Shown here piece after piece: positions 1 through 8,200 of a stretch of DNA of 30,174 bases. The translations under genes were made by a program, and so were the position numbers. Below the pieces are notes generated by a model. The model was not told the origin of the DNA and made no database searches. It saw only the letters and a program-made list of their open reading frames with translations. The first letter of the stretch is position 1. Each line of letters starts with the position of its first letter. This DNA is from Muribaculaceae bacterium (lineage in GTDB: Bacteria; Bacteroidota; Bacteroidia; Bacteroidales; Muribaculaceae), in NCBI GenBank assembly GCA_009775125.1, contig VSPD01000034.1, positions 1-30,174 on the forward strand, read 5' to 3'.

Positions 1-34
1 AAAAGAATCGGCAACTTTTTCAAGCTGCCGATTC
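1..34 (-). terminator. Rho-independent terminator of the leftward operon
   Basis: Read on the minus strand, positions 34 to 5 form a 13-bp stem (one G-U pair) closed by a GAAA tetraloop, followed by four T at 4-1 and then the window edge. It lies 19 nt after the stop codon of the 115-aa gene, so that gene very probably ends transcription here and is not simply cut by the window edge. Confidence 0.8.
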
Positions 35-53
35 AACTGTTTCATGGCGTTCC

Positions 54-401
54 TTATCCCGAACTCGCGTTATTAGAGTTTTGAGAATAATTTTGCATGA
101 CGAACTTGACAGCCATGCCCGCTACAACTTTATCTTTTTTCTTGACGGTGATATCAACCCTCTTGCTCACATACCGGCCTTCTACCTCGGCCTCCTTGTC
201 ATGCCAATAACCCTGCGACCAGACCTCATAGCCGTCCCCAAGCCGATTGGCAATGTCTCGGGCAATTGCGCCGTGGAGAGGTTTCAATTTATCTGTGCTT
301 CTTGACGTGCCTTTGTCAAGAAATGCCTCAAAAGAGCGCGAGATGACCTTGAGGAACTCTTCGTTGGTAAGTGTTTGAGAGGTGAAAATCTCCATTATCA
401 A
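54..401 (-). CDS. Short restriction-endonuclease-like protein, possibly a truncated remnant
   Basis: This is a 115-aa protein; ATG at 401 is used, and an internal Met at residue 3 is an alternative start. The last third (a VDITVKK strand, then GMAVKFVMQNYSQNSNN) resembles the core of PD-(D/E)xK-type restriction endonuclease-like proteins, in which a similar NYSQNSNN stretch is followed by a long C-terminal half. Here the chain stops five residues later (ASSG). In the -1 frame the codons just after this point read REFGIRNAMKQLNRQLEKVA, so a lost base near position 70 is possible, but that frame runs straight through the terminator hairpin. It is second in an operon with the 59-aa gene, 55 nt apart. 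Activity is doubtful: the usual acidic residue before the motif lysine is Ala (AVK). The family assignment is from memory of similar proteins. Confidence 0.6.
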   Translation of the reverse strand: MIMEIFTSQTLTNEEFLKVISRSFEAFLDKGTSRSTDKLKPLHGAIARDIANRLGDGYEVWSQGYWHDKEAEVEGRYVSKRVDITVKKKDKVVAGMAVKFVMQNYSQNSNNASSG

Positions 402-456
402 TTAATTGTTGAATTTTATATAATTGGTTGGCGATAACGGCCTATAAGCATGACAA

Positions 457-636
457 CTATTTGCTATCGAATAATCGCAATGCTTCTTCCGCGCTGACAA
501 CAAGTGGTTTTCCATTGCTATCGGCAATAACCACACTTTCACCAAGTTTAGCCTTGCGCTGCAACATCAACAGCTGCGCATTGGCTATGTTCTCACGAAT
601 CCGCTCAAATAACTTTATTTCTTCATTTTCAGACAT
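457..636 (-). CDS. Small conserved-looking 59-aa protein
   Basis: This ORF begins at ATG 636 and encodes 59 residues: an acidic start (MSENEEIKLFERIREN), a helical LLMLQRKAKLGES segment, then a short beta-like VVIADSNGKPLVVSAEEALRLF end. The reading frame is clean, it sits 26 nt downstream of a good Bacteroidetes promoter, and it is followed after 55 nt by the restriction-endonuclease-like gene and a shared terminator, all of which support a real gene. Small proteins of this form are common in Bacteroidales, but I know of no function. The pairing suggests an accessory partner of the downstream protein, which is inference only. No signal peptide or membrane segment is visible. Confidence 0.7.
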   Translation of the reverse strand: MSENEEIKLFERIRENIANAQLLMLQRKAKLGESVVIADSNGKPLVVSAEEALRLFDSK

Positions 637-661
637 TGTGCTTTTATTGTTTTTTCTTTTA

Positions 662-693
662 CAAAGATATGAATGTTTTTTTACAAATACAAA
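662..693 (-). promoter_or_regulatory. Bacteroidetes-type promoter for the 59-aa/115-aa operon
   Basis: On the minus strand TATCTTTG (669-662) matches the TAnnTTTG -7 element, with TTTG (693-690) as the -33 element 20 nt upstream. It lies just ahead of ATG 636 and is divergent from the promoter at 720-750. Confidence 0.6.
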
Positions 694-719
694 TGGGATG
701 AAAAACAGGCGCGGGGCTA

Positions 720-750
720 TTGCACAATCAAAAGTCTTTGATTATCTTTG
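720..750 (+). promoter_or_regulatory. Bacteroidetes-type promoter for the 520-aa secreted protein
   Basis: TTG (720-722), a 20-nt spacer and TATCTTTG (743-750) match the Bacteroidetes consensus. The start codon at 832 lies 82 nt downstream. Confidence 0.65.
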
Positions 751-771
751 CCCTTGTTCAAGTACAAGGGC
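750..771 (+). other. Hairpin at the 5' end of the transcript
   Basis: GCCCTTG (750-756) and CAAGGGC (765-771) form a perfect 7-bp inverted repeat with an 8-nt loop. It overlaps the expected transcription start, so the mRNA would begin in or next to a stem; a role in 5'-end stability or regulator binding is inference. Confidence 0.4.
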
Positions 772-831
772 AATTTCCTTGCCAACATACCGCCATACAG
801 CAACCAATCAAACCACCATAAACCAAACCGA

Positions 832-2394
832 ATGAAAAGTTTTTTACAATTTGCCATCATTGCCGCCACGGCTGTTCCGTCGGCATCCGTACTCTGCGCG
901 CAGGAGTCGGTAATCACCACTCCTCCGGCAGGCCGCGAGGTGGAATGTTACGCCGACTTCCGCAGTTTCCAGAATGTGTTCGACTTTGTGTGGGACAGCC
1001 ACTCAACGGCTAAAATCGTATATACCGATGATGGCAAAGCATATATCCCCAATGTGCTGATGCGCAACACCATGGCCAACTACGTGGTTGGCACTGTCGA
1101 CGAATCGGCCAAGACTATCACCGTGGATGCCGGACAGCCCGTATATAAATTCCCAAATATCGACGGCACTGTAAACCTCTATATGCTCGACGCCTCGGGC
1201 GAGGCCGGCGACAAGACCAACGGCACCTTCAATACCGAGCCGTTGGTGTTCGACATCGCCGACGACGGTTCGTTGAAGCTCCGCACCTCCGACACCTACC
1301 CGATGTTTGGCATCGCGGCCACCGACAATGCCGATTACAGCCATGAAATCTACGGCCTGGGCGCCGACCTGGTGTTCTCGCCCGTAGAGCCTACATTGTC
1401 TCTTACCAAATATTTCACCCTCACATATATCAACGATAATGACGACAAGGAATACTCGGCCACAATCACCGGTTATGAGACCGACAGCGAGGTGTGGTTC
1501 AAGGGATTCGACCCGCGCTATCCCGCCGCCTGGATCAAGGCAGTGAAAGTAGGCGACGAACTCCGCGCCCCCTCGTTGCAGCTTGTGAACATGACTGCCA
1601 CGGAGATTCCCACCGTGATGGCAGCCTCCTCCCGCGAGTTCAACTACGACACTTACGAATACGACTACACCCACGCCATGGCGTTCCTTATCAACTACGA
1701 CAAGGCCACCGGGGTGTACACCGCTTTCACCGAAACCAACTCTTTCCTGACCAATCTCACTTCCTACGATGAGGAGTCGGCCGATGTATACCAGGCCTAC
1801 CGCAATATTAAACTCGAGCCCATCGAAGTAGAGCCCGCCGTACCGGTCAAGCCCGACTTCTACGGCTATGACGCCGAGTCGCTTTCACGTGAATACGAAT
1901 TCACCTTCGTGGCCTATCCCAAGAGCGTCGACGGCGTCGCGCTGCTCAAAGACGCCATGTTCCTCCACTATTACATCAACGGCAAATCCTACACCTTCGA
2001 GAAATCGAAATACACACGTCAGGACACCGACCTCACGCTCGTTCCTTTCACCTACTCCGACAATGGCGCCTTCGTATCCGGTTCCGACGGCGAGAAGCAT
2101 TATGTCTATTTCCTTGCCGAGGACATGCCGGCCGATCTCGAGACAATCGGCGTTGAGGTGGTCTACACCATCGACGGCGTTACCAACGTGTCGGAACGCC
2201 TTGTCTACAACGTGAAGACCGAGCAGACCGAATATCTCGGCGTAGGCTCCGTAGAGGCCGGCCTTGAAATCGTGGCCACCGCCTACTACGACCTTTCGGG
2301 CCGCGCCGTGGCCTCCGACGCCAAGGGCCTGCTCATCAAGGTAGACACCCTCTCCGACGGCACCAAAGCCATATCCAAAATCCTCCGCAAATAA
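832..2394 (+). CDS. Secreted surface protein with C-terminal sorting-like tail
   Basis: The protein has 520 aa. I place the start at ATG 832 because it opens directly into a signal peptide (MKSFLQFAIIAATAVPSASVLCA, with CAQES at the likely cleavage site); an in-frame ATG at 748 would overlap the promoter. The body is rich in Asp, Tyr and Thr with alternating beta-type patterns and no domain I can name. The last 35 residues (YYDLSGRAVAS, GLLIKVDTLSDGTKAISKILRK) resemble the C-terminal domains found on many Bacteroidales exported proteins and linked to type IX secretion. It is a single-gene unit with its own promoter and terminator. The likely place is the cell surface or outside; function unknown. 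Confidence 0.8.
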   Translation: MKSFLQFAIIAATAVPSASVLCAQESVITTPPAGREVECYADFRSFQNVFDFVWDSHSTAKIVYTDDGKAYIPNVLMRNTMANYVVGTVDESAKTITVDAGQPVYKFPNIDGTVNLYMLDASGEAGDKTNGTFNTEPLVFDIADDGSLKLRTSDTYPMFGIAATDNADYSHEIYGLGADLVFSPVEPTLSLTKYFTLTYINDNDDKEYSATITGYETDSEVWFKGFDPRYPAAWIKAVKVGDELRAPSLQLVNMTATEIPTVMAASSREFNYDTYEYDYTHAMAFLINYDKATGVYTAFTETNSFLTNLTSYDEESADVYQAYRNIKLEPIEVEPAVPVKPDFYGYDAESLSREYEFTFVAYPKSVDGVALLKDAMFLHYYINGKSYTFEKSKYTRQDTDLTLVPFTYSDNGAFVSGSDGEKHYVYFLAEDMPADLETIGVEVVYTIDGVTNVSERLVYNVKTEQTEYLGVGSVEAGLEIVATAYYDLSGRAVASDAKGLLIKVDTLSDGTKAISKILRK

Positions 2395-2414
2395 CACCCA
2401 ACCCCCTATACACG

Positions 2415-2453
2415 AATCAGCGCAGGGCCTCGGCTCCGCGCTGATTTTGTTTT
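2415..2453 (+). terminator. Rho-independent terminator after the 520-aa gene
   Basis: AATCAGCGC (2415-2423) pairs with GCGCTGATT (2438-2446), followed by a T-rich run to 2453. On the minus strand the stem is not followed by T residues, so it serves mainly the rightward gene, although it lies between convergent genes. Confidence 0.75.
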
Positions 2454-2483
2454 AATGAAAATGTGTATGCAGGACAGGGTGAA

Positions 2484-4358
2484 TCAGAAGTTGATTTCGA
2501 AGCCGGCCATGACGGTGGCGCCGGGCATGGGGAAACCGTAGTTGATTTCGTATTTTTTGTTGGTGAGGTTCTCGCCCTTTACGAAGAGTGTGCAGGAGGC
2601 GGGCGAGGACACTACCTTGTAGGCGGCGCGGGCGTTGAGCAAGGAATAGTTTTGCTTCTCGGCCTTTGAGCCGGTCTGGGTATAAAGGCCCCATATCGAC
2701 ATGGACTCGACGCTGAATTGCCATTGGCCGGGGTGATAGATCACTTCGCCGAAGAGTTTGTTTTTGGGAGCGGCGAGGATGGCGGCGTCGGTGTGGAGAT
2801 AGGCGTAGTTGGCATCGACGGTGAGCACCGGCGACACCTCGAAACGTGCGTCCACTTCAAAGCCTTTGTTGATAAACGAGCCGGTGTTCATATTCATGGG
2901 GCGGCCGTCGACCATGCCGGTCTGAATCATATCCTTGCCCTTGATATAGTAGAGCGAGAGGCCCAGGTTGAGACGGTTGTTGAGGAAATATTGACGGAGC
3001 TCTACTTCGAAATTATCGAGATATTCGGGTTTGAGGTCGGGGTTGGCGGGGGCGTAGAGGTAGAGTTCGCGCAGGTTGGGGCTGCGGAAGCCTTTGCCGT
3101 ATGAGAACTTGATGGTGTTTGATTCGATGGGGTGGAAAATGAATCCGGCTTGCGGCACCCATTGGTTGCCGAATTGCGAGGAGTGCTCGAGACGCACGCC
3201 TCCGTTTACGGAGAGCCTGTCGCCGAAGAAGCCTTGCTGCATCATCACGTATCCGGCTATTTCATTTACGTGGCGGTTGACGATATATGGAGCGGGCTCG
3301 GTGCGCGGTTCCATTTTTTCGTTCCAGGAGTATCCGCCCCAGTGCTTGAAGTCGACGCCGACGGAGAGGTCGTTGGCCGTCCAGGGCTTGATGGTCTGAT
3401 AGGCAGTTACACCCATGTTGTAGTCGTGGGAATGGAAAAGATAGTCGCGGGGGGCGGCGTCGGGCGCATGGCCGTCGTTGATGGTGTGGCGCCCCCAGTT
3501 GGCGAAAGCCTGGATGCCGCCGGTGGAATTCTTATAGTGGTTCTTTACATACACCGACGCTGTGGCGCGGAAGAAGCGTGTCCACATGTCTTCGAGGGGC
3601 TCGTAGACAGAGCCGGGGTTGTGGGGCGTGGACTCGGTGAGGGTGATGTTGGCGCCGGCCTGCCAATGGCGCGAGAAGGTGTATTGCAGCGAGCCGAACT
3701 GGGATGCGAGCCAGTATTCCATGCCGGGACGGTTGTTGTGCGACGACTCGTAGGTGGCGCTTGCGTAGGCGTTGAATCCTTTATGCTTATAGCCGAGGTT
3801 GAGGCCGTATTTTTGTGTCGAGTATGAGCCCCACATGGCGCGAGCCGAGCCGGAAAAACCGTCTTTGGTGGCGCGTCGGGTTACGATGTTGACGGAGCCG
3901 CCCATGGCGTTGGAGCCGTAGAGGAGCGACGAAGGGCCGGACACCACCTCCACGTGGTCGACTTCCGACGATGTGTAGGTGTCGGGGAGGGCATGGCCGA
4001 AGATTCCGGCCCACTGGGGCTGTCCGTCGATCATGAACAGCACCTTGTTGCCACCGCCCACGCCGCGGATGTTTACGGTGCCGGAACCGCCGCCGGAAAT
4101 ACCGTATCCGCCCATGGCGCGCTCGGTGACGAACATGCCCGGGACATGATTCTGAATAACGGGCAATATGGAAGTCTCGGCACTTTCCGTAAAGGTCTTG
4201 GAGCCGACGGTAGTTACATCAAGGGGCAAGAGGGCAACGGGAGCCTTGGCGGTCGACACCACCTCCACAGTCCTTAATTCGAGCGTGTCGGCAAGGTTGG
4301 CAGCCACCGCCGGCATGGCGGCACAGAAAGCGCAAGCGCAGAGAATACGATATGTCAT
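2484..4358 (-). CDS. TonB-dependent outer membrane receptor
   Basis: The protein has 624 aa and starts at ATG 4358 with a signal peptide ending near residue 20 (AMPAVAA). Residues about 43-161 form the plug: PVIQNHVPGMFV, VNIRGVGGGNKVLFMIDG, VDHVEVVSGPSSLLYGSNAMGGSVNIVTRR. The rest is a 22-strand-type barrel with paired aromatic strands and it ends in Phe (GFEINF), as outer membrane barrels do. It imports a scarce ligand using the TonB-ExbB-ExbD motor. It lacks the N-terminal carboxypeptidase-like domain and SusD partner of glycan-uptake receptors, and its size fits the siderophore, heme or cobalamin receptor group; the ligand cannot be read from the sequence. It is divergent from the methyltransferase at 4452 with 93 nt between. 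Confidence 0.9.
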   Translation of the reverse strand: MTYRILCACAFCAAMPAVAANLADTLELRTVEVVSTAKAPVALLPLDVTTVGSKTFTESAETSILPVIQNHVPGMFVTERAMGGYGISGGGSGTVNIRGVGGGNKVLFMIDGQPQWAGIFGHALPDTYTSSEVDHVEVVSGPSSLLYGSNAMGGSVNIVTRRATKDGFSGSARAMWGSYSTQKYGLNLGYKHKGFNAYASATYESSHNNRPGMEYWLASQFGSLQYTFSRHWQAGANITLTESTPHNPGSVYEPLEDMWTRFFRATASVYVKNHYKNSTGGIQAFANWGRHTINDGHAPDAAPRDYLFHSHDYNMGVTAYQTIKPWTANDLSVGVDFKHWGGYSWNEKMEPRTEPAPYIVNRHVNEIAGYVMMQQGFFGDRLSVNGGVRLEHSSQFGNQWVPQAGFIFHPIESNTIKFSYGKGFRSPNLRELYLYAPANPDLKPEYLDNFEVELRQYFLNNRLNLGLSLYYIKGKDMIQTGMVDGRPMNMNTGSFINKGFEVDARFEVSPVLTVDANYAYLHTDAAILAAPKNKLFGEVIYHPGQWQFSVESMSIWGLYTQTGSKAEKQNYSLLNARAAYKVVSSPASCTLFVKGENLTNKKYEINYGFPMPGATVMAGFEINF

Positions 4359-4386
4359 AGTTGAAACGGTTTATGATTTTGCTATG

Positions 4387-4416
4387 TTAAACAATTGTTA
4401 ATTGTGAATTGTTTAA
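4387..4416. promoter_or_regulatory. Candidate operator: 10-bp perfect inverted repeat between divergent genes
   Basis: TTAAACAATT (4387-4396) and AATTGTTTAA (4407-4416) are perfect inverted copies 10 nt apart, with a second nested dyad CAATT-GTT-AATTG at 4392-4404. It lies between the receptor and methyltransferase start codons, just downstream of the receptor promoter, and could bind a metal or nutrient regulator. Which regulator binds is unknown. Confidence 0.4.
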
Positions 4417-4427
4417 AAAGAGAATCG

Positions 4428-4435
4428 CAAAAATA
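4428..4435 (-). promoter_or_regulatory. -7 element of the TonB receptor promoter
   Basis: On the minus strand TATTTTTG matches TAnnTTTG about 70 nt ahead of ATG 4358. No clear -33 element is seen upstream, where the methyltransferase begins. Confidence 0.4.
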
Positions 4436-4451
4436 ATAAAAATTACTCCAT

Positions 4452-5063
4452 ATGGCAACAACAGCAACCATAAACCCGACACGCAAGTTCTTCGACTCCG
4501 TGGCCGCGACCTGGGACGAGAGTGTGACAGTCGTTCCCTCCAAGATAGACTATATTATTGAGGCCGCCGGAATAAGCGAAGGCGACCGAGTGCTCGACGT
4601 AGGCACCGGCACGGGTGTGTTGTTGCCGTTTCTCTCGCTTGCCGTGGGCGACGAAGGGCATATAATGGGCGTGGACCTTTCGTCGGGAATGCTCAGCCAG
4701 GCCCGGCGCAAATTTTCGTCGCTTCCCAACATAGAGCTGCGCCTTGCCGATGTGGAGACCGACACCATCCCCGGCGAGTTCGACCGGATAATGATGTACT
4801 GCATGTTTCCGCATCTCAACAGCCCCATCGACACGCTCAAATGGCTCATAAAGGTGAATCTTAGGCCCGGCGGAACCCTTACGATAGCACACCCGCAAAG
4901 CCGTCACCAAATCAACGGCATCCACCGCCACAACGACGGCTCGGTCCACTCCGACCACCTCACCCCCTACGAGGAATTCTGCCAGATCCTCACCGCCGCC
5001 GGCCTCACCGTCGACTTTGCCCGCGACGATGACGACTACTACATCATCCGCCTGAAAAAATGA
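4452..5063 (+). CDS. Class I SAM-dependent methyltransferase
   Basis: The protein has 203 aa. The SAM-binding motif I is VLDVGTGTG (residues 47-55), followed by GVDLSSGM with the ribose-contacting acidic residue and a ...LADVE... acidic motif near residue 101. The region LRPGGTLTIAHPQSRHQIN (137-155) matches the post-motif strand and a histidine/arginine segment seen in a subgroup of small Rossmann methyltransferases. The protein should be cytoplasmic, with no signal peptide. It is divergent from the TonB receptor, so a shared regulator and a role linked to the imported ligand are possible, but the substrate is unknown. It has its own strong terminator, so it is not co-transcribed with the NTPase downstream. 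Confidence 0.85.
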   Translation: MATTATINPTRKFFDSVAATWDESVTVVPSKIDYIIEAAGISEGDRVLDVGTGTGVLLPFLSLAVGDEGHIMGVDLSSGMLSQARRKFSSLPNIELRLADVETDTIPGEFDRIMMYCMFPHLNSPIDTLKWLIKVNLRPGGTLTIAHPQSRHQINGIHRHNDGSVHSDHLTPYEEFCQILTAAGLTVDFARDDDDYYIIRLKK

Positions 5064-5077
5064 CAAGGGCGACGATT

Positions 5078-5122
5078 AAAATCGATTTATTTCGAGGGAT
5101 ATCGAGATAAATCGATTTTTTT
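5078..5122 (+). terminator. Long-stem terminator after the methyltransferase
   Basis: AAATCGATTTAT and ATAAATCGATTT form a 12-bp stem extended inward by a U-G pair and TCGA/TCGA pairing, with a 6-nt loop and a T-run to 5122. The stem is AT-rich but long, and it isolates the NTPase gene from the methyltransferase. Confidence 0.75.
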
Positions 5123-5152
5123 CAAAGGCGGGAGAGATTGTGTCCCGGGGAA

Positions 5153-5184
5153 TTTGGGGAATTGGAAAGTATTCTGTATATTTG
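5153..5184 (+). promoter_or_regulatory. Promoter of the large NTPase gene
   Basis: TTTG (5153-5156), a 20-nt spacer and TATATTTG (5177-5184) match the Bacteroidetes consensus. The ATG at 5219 is 34 nt downstream, so the leader is short. Confidence 0.7.
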
Positions 5185-5218
5185 TGGAATCAAGATTTGA
5201 TTTCACATTTTTTTTGCA

Positions 5219-8200
5219 ATGAAAAAGAATATATTTTATCCGTCGTTATACGACGAGATTTGCGAGGCTCTGGCCTCTTTTGGGAAATTGACTGCCGACC
5301 TGGCCGTGTCGCCGAAGCTGGGCACGGTGACGGGCCTTGGCGAATGTGTGCGCAAACTTGCCGACGACCTGCCTCTGCTGGCCGTATGGGCTATTTCGGA
5401 GGATGATGCCGCCGATATTTACGACGGACGCGGCAGCGATATTTTCGAGGATTTGAAACCAAGACGAAAATATGAGGTTTTTGAGAGGTGGCACAACGAC
5501 CATATTATTAATGTAAGCAAAAAAGACAAGGGGCAGAAAGACGTTTATACCCGCTGGGCGTGCCGGCAACTGCTTGATTTGGAGGGGTATCGTGATATTT
5601 CGACGATTCTTGCCAAACTTGACTCGCTTTATAATATCGGAAATGTGAGCGCCCACGGCGCGAATCTTACTGCTGATGAGCTTGCCGACACGCGCGCCAA
5701 GGTTTTCGAGTATATCGACAGCCTCAACGAGCTGCTCAAACATGAGGATTTAAAGGAACTGTGTGTCAATAGCCTTGAAATGTCGGAAAAAGAATTCGAC
5801 GCGATGGTCGACTGGCAGCGCGGCTCTCTCGATTCCTCGCAGCAAGAGGAGTCGTATTCGCGGCTGGTGCATTTTCTCAACTACGACGGTTATATCAACA
5901 TATTCATTCTGCCGAAGAGCATAACGGATGAAAGCGGGCTTGAAATGAGGCTGACTTCGCTGTCGAGGATTTTCAACGCTCCGCGTGTATCGATGATTGT
6001 CGACAACGATGTGAACTCGGAGCCGGAGACTGTGATGGGCGACCCGAATCATGAACGGTTCATGCCCGTTTTCCGCAAAAACGAGCTGACGATGGCGGGC
6101 AACGGCAAGACGGCATGGTTCCACGCCTTCGGCCACTATACCAATCCGGAATCGCTCACCGATGATTATTCCCGCCGGATGGAAAATATCAAGGAGACGC
6201 TCGCCACGCTTGTGGGCAACAACGCATCGAGCTGTGTCAACTTCATAAGCCTCTACGGCGGCGAGGAGAACGCGATGATGCGCGAGGCGCTGAATTCGGT
6301 ATTTACCAAATTGGACGCCACGCGGCGGTCGTACCGCAGGATACAGCTTCTCAACCCGGGCGACCGGGGCGTGATGTACGACCCCGAGAAGATGCGTCAC
6401 CACAAATGGCTCGCCGACGAGATGCTGGTGCTTCCGTCGGGGTTTCTGGCCTCACGGCTGCGCAGCGACATGAATTTTGAACTTACCTGTTCGTCGGGCA
6501 TAGTCGGCGCCGACTGGCGGATGATACTCGACAAGCCGACTTTCAATCTCAATGCCCTTGCGCAAGCCGGCATCGAGATTGTGGAGACTTCGGATACGGA
6601 TGCCGCCACCGACAGCCAAAAAGAAATAGGATTCTACCGAGGCGAGACCATAACCTGGAACGACCTGCGCGACCGCAAGGATGCCCGTCTGGCCGCATAC
6701 TCCGCCTTGACCGACACAGTAAAGGAGATGCTCAACCGTACAGGGGTGCGCCGCCTTACAATAATGGCCAATCCCGGGGCGGGAAGCACCACCATGACCC
6801 GCCGCCTGGCCTACGACCTTGAAAAAGGGGAGGTGGACGGAGCGCGGCAATGCTATGTAGTGCTTCTCAATTCCGGATTCGACAAGTCGCCGGCAAGCTC
6901 TATCGAGAAACTGCGCGGCCTTGCCACGGCTTTCGGCAACGCCTCGCCGCTGGTGATAATCGCCGATTTGAAAATAATCTCGGCACAGACCGTGGCCGAC
7001 CTTGAAAGAGAACTGCGCGCCGGGGCGCGAAATATTGTGCTTGTGGTGATAGAGACAGTGGTTGGCGAACTTCTCCGTGACATGACCGACACGGTGTGTC
7101 TTCCTGAAAAACTCACCCGCAAGTCCGACCTTGAAGAGATGGGGCAGCGCTATCGCGGACGGGCACTCACCACCGAGGCCCGCACAGCCGTCGACCGGCT
7201 CACTTCTCAGCCGGGAGGGTCGGAGATAATAGCCTTTCCGCTCACAGTGGAGACCAACACCGAAATGGTGGCCGACACATTCGGCGGATATGTAAAGACT
7301 TGGATCGACCAGTTGCCCGACGACCTGCGCGAGACCTGCGGATATATCGCGCTGATGTCGCGTTTCAGCCGGCAGACAGTGAACCTGCTCATGCTTTCCG
7401 ACTTCTACACCGTGAATCCTCTCGACAAAGAAGCATATATCAACCTCGCCAAGGACAAAGACAAGGCCCGCCGGGAATTAAAGGCTTTTGACACGCTCAT
7501 AACACGTGTTCCCGACACATCGGGCAATCTTACGGCCGATGTGCGCCCGCGCTACTCGGCCCTGTCGCGCCACATCATGGACGCGGCTTTCGGCAACATG
7601 CCCATGAGCGACATCGTGGTGAAACTTATCCGCAAGATGAGCGAGCGTCACCTGTCGGCCCAGGATACGGATTACAAGACATTCCAAGGCTTGTTTATCC
7701 GTGATGCCGACATATCCGACTCGATTGACGAAACCACCTCGACACGCCAGTACGCACGGTTTACCCCAATGATAAACCATCTTCATCCGGAGGGAGTGGA
7801 TAAAGTGTTCGACGCCCTGGTGACGGCTTTTCCCGGCGACCCCCACTTTCTTGCGCACTATGCGAGATTCCTTTATCTGTCGACATCGGAAACGGGACGC
7901 GATATAGAGATAACGCCCGACGACAAAGGATTCATAAAATCCAAGGACCTGCTTGGCCGGGCAGTGGAACTATGCGACAACAATATCTCCACCATCTCGC
8001 ATATGTTCGGCACCTATTACAAGAAGCTGCTGTTTGTGGTGTACCGAAATTGGGACAGATCCCGTCAAGACGGCACCTTGACAAAGGAAAAGACCGACGG
8101 ATGGATACGCCAATCGATGGCGTGGGCTCAGGCCGGCATCGAGCATTTCGACCGTGCGTTCGCTTTGGAAAACACCAAGGTCGTGGGCATAATGGGCAAG

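Noticed and set aside
428..835. A 135-aa plus-strand ORF
   Set aside because: It runs antisense over the 59-aa gene and across two promoters; its composition is not protein-like.
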